A model generated the notes under the pieces. The model did not search any database, was not told where the DNA came from, and saw only the letters and a list, made by a program, of their open reading frames with translations. A stretch of 64,000 nucleotides of DNA from CAIKZZ01 sp035524595 (GTDB lineage Bacteria > Pseudomonadota > Gammaproteobacteria > Steroidobacterales > Steroidobacteraceae): positions 1 through 64,000 of the forward strand of contig DATKOP010000044.1 of NCBI GenBank assembly GCA_035524595.1, in the 5' to 3' direction. The translations under genes were made by a program, and so were the position numbers. Below are positions 23,070 to 33,963 of this stretch, one piece after another; within the stretch, counting starts at the first letter, position 1, and each line of letters starts with the position of its first letter.

Positions 23070-24458
23070 TCAGTAGGACAGCCAGGCAAGGATGTAGAGC
23101 GTGTTGTTGTCGCTCGCCTTGCGCGGCAGCGTCACGCTGCCGGTGCTGTTGTTCCACAGGTAGCTGCTGCCGCCGTTGTACTTGTTGTAGCCCGTGTACT
23201 GGATCGAGAACTTCGTGTTCAGCCACGGCATGTAGTTGAGCTCGGCGACCCAGCCGTCCGTGTCCGGCGTCGTGTTGCCGTTGCCGCCGTAGAGCCCGGC
23301 GTCGGCGCTGCCGGTCGTGTGGAAGTAGCCGATCGTGCCGCCGATCTTGCGCTTGTAGTAGTAGGTCGCGAAGCCGCGGATCGTGGTCAGGTCGTCGCTC
23401 GCGTTGGCCGAGCCGCCCTCGCCGCCGGCGTAGGTCGCATCCAGCGTCTGCTTCTCGTGGATCCGCGTCGCGGTGAAGCTGACGAGGTGCTGGTCGCCCG
23501 CGTACTGGTACTGCACGTCCTCGGCGACGTCCTGGAACTGGTCGGTCGGGCCGCTGAGCGGCGCGCCGTTGGCCGGCAGCATCTTGAAGGTCGCGCCGTA
23601 GAGTCCGCCCTCGATCGAGTGCCGGCCCCAGTTGTGCTCGTAGGCGAGGCGCCAGTACGGCGCGCTGCCCGAGACCACCGCCGCGGTCTGCGTGCTGTCG
23701 AGCGGCCCGGCCGTGCCCTGGCGCGCGGTGCGATAGAGGCCGAGCTCGGCGTACAGCGACTCGTTCCAGAACACGTAGCCCGTGAGCCCGGCCACGTCCT
23801 GGCCGAGCGCGCCGTCGATCATCGTGCCGTAGGGGACCCCGGGCGCGCTGTTGGAGGCCGCGTACGGGAAGCCGAAGGCCGGCGTCGTGTTCCACAGGTC
23901 CTGGACCGTCGGGTTGTTGTTGAGCGACAGGCCGTAGATCAGGCTCTTGTCGCCCGGCAGCACCTTGAGGTCGGTGAAGCGGATGTCGGTGTTGTCGATG
24001 CCGATCGTGCCCGAGTCGTTGCCGTAGGTGAGCTGCAGGAACGCGCCGAGGTGCGGCGCGATCTTGCCGGCGTAGAAGAGGCTCACCTGCTGCGGGAAGG
24101 CGACCGTGCCGTTCTGCGACTGGCCGGTGCCCGAGTCGTCCGGCAGCGGCGTCGCGAGCTGGGTGAAGGAGACCTGCACCATCAGCGACAGCGGCGGCAG
24201 GCTCGCGAGCGAGAGCATCTCCTCCTTCTGCGCGGTGACGCCGCGGACCTGCTTGAGGTTGTCGAGGATGTAGCCGTTCGCCTTGAACACCCGGCCGAAG
24301 TGCGTCAGCTCCGGCCAGACCGTGTGGCAGGCCTCGCAGGCCATGCCGGTCTGCCGGGCGAAGCTCGGCACGGCCTCCGCCGCGGGAGCGGCCAGCACGA
24401 CGAGGACCGGGACCAGTAGCCGGGCTGCCAGTCGAGCCCAATGACGATCGAGGTTCAT
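23070..24458 (-). CDS. Cyc2-like fused monohaem cytochrome-porin
   Basis: 462 residues. Signal peptide (about 1-29, 'AAPAAEA'). It is followed directly by a single haem site in 'FARQTGMACEACHTVWPEL' (CEACH 41-45) and 'FGRVFKANGY'. The remaining 390 residues are alternating beta-strands with Tyr/Trp/Phe girdles ending in 'YILAWLSY', like an outer-membrane porin. This architecture, and the spacing CxxCH...P.L..FGR.FK..GY, is that of Cyc2-type fused cytochrome-porins, some of which oxidise Fe(II) at the cell surface; relatives of unknown donor also exist. Ribosome site TAAGGAG 5 nt before the ATG. Partner: cytochrome c4 downstream. Confidence 0.82.
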   Translation of the reverse strand: MNLDRHWARLAARLLVPVLVVLAAPAAEAVPSFARQTGMACEACHTVWPELTHFGRVFKANGYILDNLKQVRGVTAQKEEMLSLASLPPLSLMVQVSFTQLATPLPDDSGTGQSQNGTVAFPQQVSLFYAGKIAPHLGAFLQLTYGNDSGTIGIDNTDIRFTDLKVLPGDKSLIYGLSLNNNPTVQDLWNTTPAFGFPYAASNSAPGVPYGTMIDGALGQDVAGLTGYVFWNESLYAELGLYRTARQGTAGPLDSTQTAAVVSGSAPYWRLAYEHNWGRHSIEGGLYGATFKMLPANGAPLSGPTDQFQDVAEDVQYQYAGDQHLVSFTATRIHEKQTLDATYAGGEGGSANASDDLTTIRGFATYYYKRKIGGTIGYFHTTGSADAGLYGGNGNTTPDTDGWVAELNYMPWLNTKFSIQYTGYNKYNGGSSYLWNNSTGSVTLPRKASDNNTLYILAWLSY

Positions 24459-24691
24459 TTCCGCTCCTTAAGCAGCATCGCCCATCGCTTCGAAGTCGCG
24501 CAAAAGCTAACCGGCCGGATCGGCAATACCCAGCCGGCCAATTGCGTATTCAGTAAGGAGTTGCCGCCGGGCGGCGCCCCGTGCCTGCGGCCGGCCCGCT
24601 CTTGCGGCGCGCCCCGGCCCGTGCGTGGGCGGCTCCTGCGCCCGGCTCGCGCCGGCGGGCAGCGCGACCCGCGATCGGCGAGAATGCGCAC

Positions 24692-26859
<2,168 letters not shown>

Positions 26860-26863
<4 letters not shown>

Positions 26864-27036
26864 GCGCCGAGGTGCCCGTCCACGAGCCCAGGCCGGGGCT
26901 CTACGACCCGCTGCTGGCGCGCTTTCGGCTGTCGGGGCGCGAGCGGCTGGTGGGGCGGCTGCTGGTGTGGCTGGTGCGGGTGCCCGGGGCCGTCCGGCTG
27001 CTGACCCTGTGGCACGCGCGCCGCAGCCGCGACTGA
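26860..27036 (+). CDS. Small hypothetical protein coupled to ygiQ
   Basis: 58 residues from GTG 26860, overlapping the ygiQ stop (GTGA). Sequence 'VHEPRPGLYDPLLARF...' then a basic amphipathic or weakly hydrophobic stretch ('RLLVWLVRVPGAVRLLTLW') and 'HARRSRD'. No domain recognised. The 4-nt overlap is the junction style used by real gene pairs in this genome, and residue composition is less Arg/Ala-biased than the spurious frames, which favours a real gene, but the case rests on these two points only. Confidence 0.4.
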
Positions 27037-27051
27037 GCGCGCATCCGGCAC

Positions 27052-27082
27052 CTGGCGCTTGCCCCGGGCCGGCAGGCGCCAG
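27052..27082 (+). promoter_or_regulatory. 12-bp inverted repeat upstream of thrA (terminator, attenuator or operator)
   Basis: Arms 27052-27063 and 27071-27082 pair over 12 positions (one G-T) around a seven-base loop. It is followed by TAGATTGT, not a T-tract. It lies 15 nt after the small ORF and ends 36 nt before thrA. A weak promoter (TTGCCC 27059-27064, 18 nt, TAGATT 27083-27088) would overlap it, so it could also bind a regulator. No Thr/Ile-rich leader peptide is visible. Confidence 0.45.
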
Positions 27083-27118
27083 TAGATTGTGCGCCGCAAC
27101 CAAAGAGGCTCAGGGTTC

Positions 27119-29632
27119 ATGACGCGTCCGAAGACCACGACCGCCGCGCGCGACCGGCGCTGGATCGTCCACAAGTTCGGCGGCTCCTCGGTGGCCGACG
27201 CCGAGTGCATCGCGCGCGTCGCCGGCATCATCGAGGCGGACCCGAACCCGCGCGTCGCGGTGGTGCTGTCGGCCTGCAAGGGCGTGACGGACGCGCTCCT
27301 CGAGCTGGTCGCGCTCGCCGAGGCCCAGGACGCGACCTACCTGCAGCGGCTCGCGGCGCTTCGCACCCGCCACACGGCGATCGCCAACGCGCTCCTGCCG
27401 CGGGCCGCCGCCGCGAACCCCTTCATCGCGCAGCTCGAGGCCGACTGCACCGACATCGCCGGCATCCTGCACACCGTCAGCCTGATCCGCCTGGCCGCGC
27501 ACAACATCCGGGACCTGGTCGCCGGCTACGGCGAGATCTGGTCGACGCGGATCTTCGCGGCGCTGCTTGCCGAGCGCTCGGCGACGCCGCCGCCGGTGCA
27601 CTGGATCGACGCCCGCAAGGCGGTGGTGGTGGAGTGGGGGCCGCTCGGCCCGGCGGTGCAGTGGCGCGAGTCGCAGGCCGCGCTCGATGCGCTGGTGCCT
27701 GCCGACTTCGGCGGCACGCTCGTGATCACCGGCTTCGTCGCCGCCAAGAAGAACGGCGTGCAGACCACGCTCGGCCGCAACGGCAGCGACTTCTCGGCGT
27801 CGATCTTCGGCGCGCTCCTCGGGGCGCGCGAGATCGTGATCTGGACCGACGTCGACGGCGTGCTGTCGGCCGACCCGCGCCGCGTGCCGGACGCCAAGGT
27901 CATCGACTCGCTGTCCTACAGCGAGGCGATGGAGCTCGCCTACTTCGGCGCCAAGGTGATCCACCCGCAGACCATGGCGCCGGCCGTGTCGCGCGAGATC
28001 CCGATCCTGATCAAGAACACCTTCGCCGCCGACCGGCCGGGGACGCTGATCTGCGCGCGCCCGACCTCGACGCTGAAGGTCAAGGGCATCACCACCATCG
28101 ACGCGGTCGCGCTCGTCAACCTCGAGGGCGCCGGCATGATCGGCGTGCCGGGCACGGCGCAGCGGCTGTTCGGCGCGCTCAACGAGGCCGGCATCTCGGT
28201 GATCCTGATCTCGCAGGGCTCGAGCGAGCACTCGATCTGCTGCGCGGTGCCGGACCGCGAGGCGGCGGCGGCCGAGGGCGTCGTGCGCCGCGCCTTCGCG
28301 ACCGAGCTGCGCGACGGCCAGATCCAGCGCGTCGAGGTCAGCAAGGACTGCGCGATCCTGGCGGTGGTCGGCGACGGCATGGCCGGCAGCCACGGCATCG
28401 CCGCCAAGGTCTTCGGCACGCTGGCCGACGCCGCGGTCAACGTGCGCGCGATCGCGCAGGGCGCCTCGGAGCGCAACATCTCGGTGGTCATCGAGGCCAA
28501 GCACTCGACGCGCGCGCTGCGCGCGGTGCACGCCGGCTTCTACCTGTCGCCGCACACGCTCTCGATCGGCCTGATCGGCCGCGGCCACGTCGGCGGCGCG
28601 CTGCTCGGGCAGCTCGCCTCGCAGCTCGAGCGCCTGAGGCGCGACGCGCAGCTCGACCTGCGGGTGCGCGGCATCCTCGCCTCGCGCGAGATGCTGCTCG
28701 CCGACCGCCAGATCGACCCCGGCGCCTGGCGCGAGGCCTTCCAGGCGCACGCCCGGCCGGCCGACCTCGCCGCGTTCACGCGCCACGTGCACGCCGAGCA
28801 CCTGCCGCACGCGGTGATCATCGACTGCTCGGCGAACGCCGAGGTCGCGCGCCACTACCGCGACTGGCTCGCGGCCGGCATCCACGTCGTGACGCCCAAT
28901 AAGAAGGCCAACAGCGGCGCGCTCGACTACTACGAGTCGCTGAAGGAGGCGCGCCGCGCCGGCGGCACGCACTACCTGTACGAGGCGACGGTCGGCGCCG
29001 GCCTGCCGGTGATCCAGACGCTCTACGACCTGCGCGAGACCGGCGACGAGGTGCGCTCGATCGAGGGCATCTTCTCGGGCACGCTCGCCTACCTCTTCAA
29101 CGTCTACGACGGCACGCAGCCGTTCTCGGCGATCGTGCGCGCCGCCAAGCAGAAGGGCTACACCGAGCCCGACCCGCGGGACGACCTGTCGGGCACCGAC
29201 GTCGCGCGCAAGCTGATCATCCTGGCGCGCGAGGTCGGCCTCAAGCTCGAGCTCAGCGACGTCGCGATCGAGAGCCTGGTGCCGGCGGCGCTCGCCGACT
29301 GCACGGTGGAGGAGTTCCTGAAGCGCCTGCCCGAGTTCGACGCCGCGATCGCCGCGCGCCACGCCGAGGCGACCGCCGCCGGCGAGGTGCTGCGCTACGT
29401 CGGGCGCCTCGACGCCGCCGCCGGGCGCGCCCAGGTCGGGCTGATGCGCCTCGAGCGCCGCCACCCGTTCGCCAACATCGCGCTGACCGACAACGTGGTG
29501 CGCTTCGAGACCCGCCGCTACTGCGACAACCCGCTGATCGTGCAGGGCCCGGGCGCCGGGCCGGAAGTGACCGCGGGCGGGGTGTTCGGCGACCTGCTGC
29601 GCCTGTGCGCCTACCTCGGCGCCAAGATCTGA
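27119..29632 (+). CDS. thrA: Bifunctional aspartokinase / homoserine dehydrogenase I
   Basis: 837 residues from ATG 27119 (AGAGG about 11 nt upstream). It catalyses the first and third steps of the aspartate-to-threonine pathway. Aspartokinase domain (about 15-300): 'KFGGSSVADAECIARV', 'TTLGRNGSDFSASI', 'IWTDVDGVLSADPRRV'. Two ACT domains (about 330-470: 'GAGMIGVPGTAQRLFGAL', 'SHGIAAKVFGTLADAAVNV') for threonine feedback. Homoserine dehydrogenase (from about 480): 'IGLIGRGHVGGALL', 'NKKANSG', 'YEATVGAGLPVIQTL', 'FSGTLAYLFN'. The fused form and the order thrA-thrB-thrC are gammaproteobacterial features. Confidence 0.97.
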   Translation: MTRPKTTTAARDRRWIVHKFGGSSVADAECIARVAGIIEADPNPRVAVVLSACKGVTDALLELVALAEAQDATYLQRLAALRTRHTAIANALLPRAAAANPFIAQLEADCTDIAGILHTVSLIRLAAHNIRDLVAGYGEIWSTRIFAALLAERSATPPPVHWIDARKAVVVEWGPLGPAVQWRESQAALDALVPADFGGTLVITGFVAAKKNGVQTTLGRNGSDFSASIFGALLGAREIVIWTDVDGVLSADPRRVPDAKVIDSLSYSEAMELAYFGAKVIHPQTMAPAVSREIPILIKNTFAADRPGTLICARPTSTLKVKGITTIDAVALVNLEGAGMIGVPGTAQRLFGALNEAGISVILISQGSSEHSICCAVPDREAAAAEGVVRRAFATELRDGQIQRVEVSKDCAILAVVGDGMAGSHGIAAKVFGTLADAAVNVRAIAQGASERNISVVIEAKHSTRALRAVHAGFYLSPHTLSIGLIGRGHVGGALLGQLASQLERLRRDAQLDLRVRGILASREMLLADRQIDPGAWREAFQAHARPADLAAFTRHVHAEHLPHAVIIDCSANAEVARHYRDWLAAGIHVVTPNKKANSGALDYYESLKEARRAGGTHYLYEATVGAGLPVIQTLYDLRETGDEVRSIEGIFSGTLAYLFNVYDGTQPFSAIVRAAKQKGYTEPDPRDDLSGTDVARKLIILAREVGLKLELSDVAIESLVPAALADCTVEEFLKRLPEFDAAIAARHAEATAAGEVLRYVGRLDAAAGRAQVGLMRLERRHPFANIALTDNVVRFETRRYCDNPLIVQGPGAGPEVTAGGVFGDLLRLCAYLGAKI

Positions 29633-29655
29633 GCGCGCCCGCCGGAGTGCAGCCC

Positions 29656-30585
29656 TTGCGTCACAGCGCCACCGCGTTCGCGCCGGCCACCGTCGGCAAC
29701 GTCGGCATCGGCTTCGACATCCTCGGCCACACGGTCGAGGCGATCGGCGACCGGGTCACGGTGACCCGCAGCGCCGAGCGCGGCGTGCGGATCCGCGCGA
29801 TCGAGGGCGTCGCCACGGAGCTGCCGCTCGAGGCGGCGCGCAACACCGCCGGGCAGGCGCTGCTGAGCCTCGCCGAGGCCACGGCGCTCGATCACGGCTT
29901 CGAGATGTCGATCGTCAAGGGGATCCCGCTCGGCTCCGGCCTCGGCGGCTCGGCGGCCTCGGCGGTGGCGGCGGTGGTCGCCGGCAATGCGCTGCTGTCG
30001 ACGCCGCTGCCGAAGCTCGAGCTGCTGAAGTTCGCGATGCAGGGCGAGGCGGTGGCCTCCGGCTCGGTGCACGTCGACAACATCGCGCCGAGCCTGTTCG
30101 GCGGCCTGGTGCTGACGGTCGGCATCGACCACCCGCGCACCAAGCAGATCCCGGTGCCGCCCGGCATCCGCTGCGTGCTGGTGCACCCGCACATGTTCCT
30201 GTCGACCAAGGAGGCGCGGCGCATCCTGTCGCGGACCGTCAGCCTCTCGGACCTGGTCTGGCAGTGCGCCAACCTCGCCGGCTTCATCTCGGCCTGCTAC
30301 ACCAACGACCTCGACATGATCCGCGACGCCTTCCTCGACGTCGTCGTCGAGCCGCAGCGCCAGGCGCTGATCCCGGGCTTCAAGGCCGTCAAGCAGGCGG
30401 CGATGTCGCACGGCGCGCTCGGCTGCTCGATCTCGGGCGCGGGCCCGACCACCTTCGCGTGGTGCCTCGCCGCCGACGCCGAGCGCATCCAGGCGGCGAT
30501 GGCCGATGCCTTCGGCGCGCACGGGCTCGAGTGCGACCGCTGGATCTCCGCGATCGAGCCGACCGGCGCGCGGGTGATCGACTGA
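29656..30585 (+). CDS. thrB: Homoserine kinase (GHMP family)
   Basis: 309 residues from TTG 29656, preferred because GGAG lies 8 nt upstream and the protein then begins 'HSATAFAPATVGNVGIGFD'; GTG 29647 adds three residues. GHMP kinase motifs: 'APATVGNVGIGFDILG', the ATP loop 'GIPLGSGLGGSAASAVAAV' and 'GCSISGAGPTTFAW'. It phosphorylates homoserine, feeding threonine synthase encoded next. The gap from thrA is 23 nt; the stop overlaps the thrC ATG by 1 nt (TGATG). Length is canonical. Confidence 0.95.
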   Translation: MRHSATAFAPATVGNVGIGFDILGHTVEAIGDRVTVTRSAERGVRIRAIEGVATELPLEAARNTAGQALLSLAEATALDHGFEMSIVKGIPLGSGLGGSAASAVAAVVAGNALLSTPLPKLELLKFAMQGEAVASGSVHVDNIAPSLFGGLVLTVGIDHPRTKQIPVPPGIRCVLVHPHMFLSTKEARRILSRTVSLSDLVWQCANLAGFISACYTNDLDMIRDAFLDVVVEPQRQALIPGFKAVKQAAMSHGALGCSISGAGPTTFAWCLAADAERIQAAMADAFGAHGLECDRWISAIEPTGARVID

Positions 30586-31880
30586 TGCGCTACGTCTCGA
30601 CCCGCGACGCGGGCCATCGCGCCTCGCTGTCCGAGGCCCTCGGCCGCGGCCTCGCCCCGGACGGCGGCCTGTACGTCCCGGAGCGCTTCCCGGCGCTCAC
30701 GGCCGCGGACTTCGAGGGCGCCGCCGGGCTCGGCGCGGTCGCCGCACGGTTCCTCGCGCCGTTCTTCGCGGGCGATGCGCTCGCGCCCGAGCTCGGCGCG
30801 ATCGTCGCCGAGGCCTTCGACTTCGACGTGCCGCTGGTGCCGCTGCGGGTGACGGACGACGCGGCCGTGCTCGAGCTCTTCCACGGGCCGACCGCGGCCT
30901 TCAAGGACTTCGGCGCGCGCTTCCTCGCCGCCTGCCTCGGCCGCCTGCAGCGCGACCCGGGGCGCACGCTGACCATCCTGGTCGCGACCTCGGGCGACAC
31001 CGGTGGCGCGGTGGCGGCCGCCTTCCACGGCCGGCCGGGCATCGAGGTCGTGGTGCTCTACCCGCGCGGGCTCGTCTCGCCGCGCCAGGAGCAGCAGCTG
31101 ACCTGCTGGGGCGGCAACGTCCGCTCGCTGTCGGTGGCCGGCACCTTCGACGACTGCCAGCGGCTGGTCAAGGCGGCCTTCGCCGATCCCGCGCTCGCGG
31201 CGCGGCGCGTGCTGTCCTCGGCCAACAGCATCAACGTCGGCCGGCTGCTGCCGCAGGCCTGCTACTACGCCGAGGCGAGCCTCGCGACCTGGCGCCGCAC
31301 CGGCCGCGCGGCCAACTTCATCGTGCCCTCGGGCAACCTCGGCAACGTGCTCGCCTGCGTCTGGGCGCGGCGCATGGGCCTGCCGATCGGCGAGCTCGTG
31401 CTCGCCTTCAACGCCAACCGCACGGTGCCCGACTTCCTCGCGAGCGGCGAGTGGCGGCCGCGCGCCTCGGTCGCGACGCTGGCCTCGGCGATGGACGTCG
31501 GCAACCCGAGCAACATGGAGCGCCTGCGGCACCTGCATCCGGAGTGGCGCGAGCTGGCCGGCGCCGTCAGCGCGGTCAGCGTCAGCGACCAGGCGATCCG
31601 CGCCCGCATCGCGGGCGATGCGGCGCGGCTCGGCGAGGTCTGGTGCCCGCACACGGCGACCGCGGCCGAGGCCTACGCGGGCCTGACGGCCGCGCAGCGC
31701 GCCGCGGGGCCCTGGGTGCTGGTCGCGACCGCGCATCCGGCCAAGTTCCCCGAGACCGTCGAGCCCCTGATCGGCCGCGCCGTGCCGGTGCCGCCGGCGC
31801 TCGCGCGGCTGCTCGCGCTGCCGCGCCAGGTCACCGAGATCCCGGCGACGCTCGCGGCGCTCGCGGCGGTGCTGCCGTGA
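30585..31880 (+). CDS. thrC: Threonine synthase
   Basis: 431 residues. PLP enzyme converting O-phosphohomoserine to threonine. N-terminal 'YVSTRDAGHRASLSEALGRG' and 'APDGGLYVPE', PLP lysine in 'FHGPTAAFKDFGARF' (Lys107), 'VATSGDTGGAVAAAF', 'SSANSINVGRLLPQ' and 'PSGNLGNVLA' are all present and match the proteobacterial ThrC subfamily. The last gene of the thr operon proper; its stop overlaps the GTG of a NERD-domain gene by 3 nt. Confidence 0.96.
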   Translation: MRYVSTRDAGHRASLSEALGRGLAPDGGLYVPERFPALTAADFEGAAGLGAVAARFLAPFFAGDALAPELGAIVAEAFDFDVPLVPLRVTDDAAVLELFHGPTAAFKDFGARFLAACLGRLQRDPGRTLTILVATSGDTGGAVAAAFHGRPGIEVVVLYPRGLVSPRQEQQLTCWGGNVRSLSVAGTFDDCQRLVKAAFADPALAARRVLSSANSINVGRLLPQACYYAEASLATWRRTGRAANFIVPSGNLGNVLACVWARRMGLPIGELVLAFNANRTVPDFLASGEWRPRASVATLASAMDVGNPSNMERLRHLHPEWRELAGAVSAVSVSDQAIRARIAGDAARLGEVWCPHTATAAEAYAGLTAAQRAAGPWVLVATAHPAKFPETVEPLIGRAVPVPPALARLLALPRQVTEIPATLAALAAVLP

Positions 31881-32470
31881 CGCTCGCCGACGTGCCGCTC
31901 GACTGGCTCCTGGGCGGCGCCGCGGCGCTCGCCGCGATCGCCGCCGGCGCCGCCGGGCTCTGGCTCTGGCGACGCCACCGTGCGCGCCGCGCGCTCCTCG
32001 ACCGCATCGAGTCGGTGGCCGCCGAGTACCTGCAGGACGTGCTGCTGCCGGACGGCGCCGGCGGCTGGTTCCACGTCGACTTCCTGCTGCTGACCGGCAT
32101 GGGCCTGATCGTGGTCGACCTGCGCGACCTGCCGGGCGTGATCTTCGGCAGCGAGCAGATGACCGAGTGGACCGTGATGCAGAAGCACCGCCGCTACACC
32201 TTCCCGAACCCGCTCGGGCCGCTCTACGACCGCATGGCGGTGGTGCGCGCGCTGGTCGGGGAGAGCGTGCCGGTGGACGGCCGGGTCGTGTTCACCGACC
32301 GCGGCACCTTCCCGAAGGGCCACCCGCGGCCGGTGACGCGGCTCGCCTCGCTCGCCACCGAGATCCCGCCGCTCGGCGTCGCCGGGCGCGAGGAGCTGCT
32401 GGCGCGGCTCAGGCCCGCGTGGGAGCAGGTCAAGGCGGCCGCGAGCCCGAGCCCGCTGCGACGCCGCTGA
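31877..32470 (+). CDS. Membrane-anchored NERD-like domain protein
   Basis: 197 residues from GTG 31877, overlapping the thrC stop. One N-terminal membrane helix (about 12-32, 'AALAAIAAGAAGLWLW'), then a domain with the NERD pattern: 'HVDFLLLTGMGLIVVDLRDLPGVIFGSE...WTVMQKHRRYTFPNPLGPLYDR'. NERD is a nuclease-related fold; the usual acidic/Lys motif (E-x-K) here reads 'VDLRDL', so catalysis is doubtful. Context in the thr operon is probably positional rather than metabolic. It ends 19 nt from the convergent M20 peptidase gene with no terminator visible. Confidence 0.75.
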   Translation: MTLADVPLDWLLGGAAALAAIAAGAAGLWLWRRHRARRALLDRIESVAAEYLQDVLLPDGAGGWFHVDFLLLTGMGLIVVDLRDLPGVIFGSEQMTEWTVMQKHRRYTFPNPLGPLYDRMAVVRALVGESVPVDGRVVFTDRGTFPKGHPRPVTRLASLATEIPPLGVAGREELLARLRPAWEQVKAAASPSPLRRR

Positions 32471-32489
32471 GCCCGGCCGCCGCGGCAGG

Positions 32490-33899
32490 CTAGGCGCGGC
32501 GCGCGTGCGCGGCGAGCACGGCGGCGACGCAGCCGGTCACGCGCCGCACGCAGCCGAGGTGCAGGAACTCGTTCGGCCCGTGCGCGTTCGACTGCGGCCC
32601 GAGCACGCCGGTCACCAGGAACTGCGTCCCGGGGTAGCGCGCCGCGAGCATGCCGATGAACGGGATGCTGCCGCCGGTGCCCATCGCGAGCGCCGGCCGG
32701 CCGAAGAAGGACTGCGAGGCCTCCTCGACCGCGCGCGCGAGCCAGGGCGCGAGCGGCGGCGCATCCCAGCCGGCGAGGCTCGAGCCGACCTCGAAGCTCA
32801 CCCGCGCCCCGTACGGCGGGTCGCGCTCGAGCGCGGCGCGCACGCGCTCGGCGGCGAGGCCGGCGTCGAGCGTCGGTGGCAGCCTGAGGCTCAGCTTGAG
32901 CGCCAGCCGCGGCAAGAGCGTGTTGCCGGCGCTGCCGAGCGCCGGCAGCCCCTCGGCGCCGGTGACCGCGAGCGTCGGCTTCCAGGTGGAGTTGAGCAGC
33001 AGCTCGGTCGGGTCGTTGCTGACGGGCCTCACGCCCGCGGCCCACGGCAGCTTGCCGGCGACGCCCGCGCCCAGCACCTCGGCCGCGGCGCGCGCCTCGG
33101 CGACGCGGTGCGGCGGCGTCGCGACGTGCAGCTCCTCGAGCGCGACGTCGCCGGTGTGCACGTTCTCGATGCGCTCGAGGAGGCCGCGCAGGATCCGGAA
33201 GGGCGAGGGCGCGATGCCGGTGGCCATGCCGGAATGCACGCCCTCGGTCAGCACCTCGGCGCTCAGCGTGCCGACGAGGTTGCCGCGCAGGGAGCTCGTC
33301 AGCCAGAAGGTGTCGTAGCTGCCGCATTCGGCGTCGAGGCAGATCACGAGGTCGGGCGTGCCGAGCCGGGCGCCGAGGTGCTCGACGTAGAAGGGCAGGT
33401 CGACGCTGCCGCTCTCCTCGCAGCCCTCGATCAGGATCGCGCAGCGCGCGTGCGCCAGCCCCTGCTCCTGGAGCGCGCGGATCGCGAGCAGGCTCGCGTA
33501 GAGCGCGTAGCCGTCGTCGGCGCCGCCGCGACCGTACAGCCGCCCCTCGCGCACCACCGGCGTCCAGGGGTCGAGGCCGGCGCCCCAGCCGGTGAACTCC
33601 GGCTGCTTGTCGAAGTGTCCGTACAAGAGCACCTCGCCGGGCGCCGTGCCCGGCACCTCGGCGAAGATCACCGGTGTGCGGCCGGGCAGGCGCACGATCT
33701 CGACCTTGAGCCCCGCCACCGGCTGGCGGCGGCACCAGTCGACGAGCAGCGCCGCGGCGCGCTCCATGTGGCCGTGCGCCTCCCAGTCGGGGTCGAACAG
33801 CGGCGACTTGTTCGGCACCCGGATGTAGGACTCGAGGCTCGACAGGATGCTCCCGGACCATTCGAGGTCGATGCGGCGGGCGGCGGCGGCGGCGTCCAT
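32490..33899 (-). CDS. M20-family dipeptidase/metallopeptidase
   Basis: 469 residues. Two-zinc M20 hydrolase: 'LLYGHFDKQPEFTGW' (His ligand and Asp), 'YGRGGADDGYALYASLLAI' (bridging Asp), 'IEGCEESGS' (Glu pair), 'VICLDAECG' and C-terminal 'AHGPNEFLHL' (His). A lid domain with 'EGVHSGMATG' intervenes. Matches cytosolic dipeptidase/carnosinase-like members; no signal peptide. It probably cleaves di- or tripeptides. Same strand as tatD, 64 nt downstream of it, with an AT-rich stretch between, so it likely has its own promoter. Confidence 0.9.
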   Translation of the reverse strand: MDAAAAARRIDLEWSGSILSSLESYIRVPNKSPLFDPDWEAHGHMERAAALLVDWCRRQPVAGLKVEIVRLPGRTPVIFAEVPGTAPGEVLLYGHFDKQPEFTGWGAGLDPWTPVVREGRLYGRGGADDGYALYASLLAIRALQEQGLAHARCAILIEGCEESGSVDLPFYVEHLGARLGTPDLVICLDAECGSYDTFWLTSSLRGNLVGTLSAEVLTEGVHSGMATGIAPSPFRILRGLLERIENVHTGDVALEELHVATPPHRVAEARAAAEVLGAGVAGKLPWAAGVRPVSNDPTELLLNSTWKPTLAVTGAEGLPALGSAGNTLLPRLALKLSLRLPPTLDAGLAAERVRAALERDPPYGARVSFEVGSSLAGWDAPPLAPWLARAVEEASQSFFGRPALAMGTGGSIPFIGMLAARYPGTQFLVTGVLGPQSNAHGPNEFLHLGCVRRVTGCVAAVLAAHARRA

Positions 33900-33915
33900 G
33901 GGCTCTCCCGGTCTT

Positions 33916-33944
33916 GGTATACGTTATAGTTATCAGTGACTTAA
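33916..33944 (-). promoter_or_regulatory. AT-rich promoter candidate for the M20 peptidase gene
   Basis: The 64-nt gap is strikingly AT-rich for this genome. On the minus strand TTAAGT (33944-33939), 17 nt, TATACC (33921-33916); an alternative -10 is TATAAC (33928-33923). Either gives a leader of only about 10-17 nt before ATG 33899, where GGGAGAG is the ribosome site. Hexamer matches are modest. Confidence 0.35.
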
Positions 33945-33963
33945 GAGACGTTCATCACGCAGA

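Noticed and set aside
24490..24525. Minus-strand AGCTTTTGC resembling the ECF -35 block before the cytochrome-porin
   Set aside because: It lacks the CCAAC part and has no GTAYTT at ten bases; not enough to place it in the sigma regulon.
27110..29464. 784-codon minus-strand frame opposite thrA
   Set aside because: Arg/Val/Asp-biased shadow of the conserved bifunctional enzyme.
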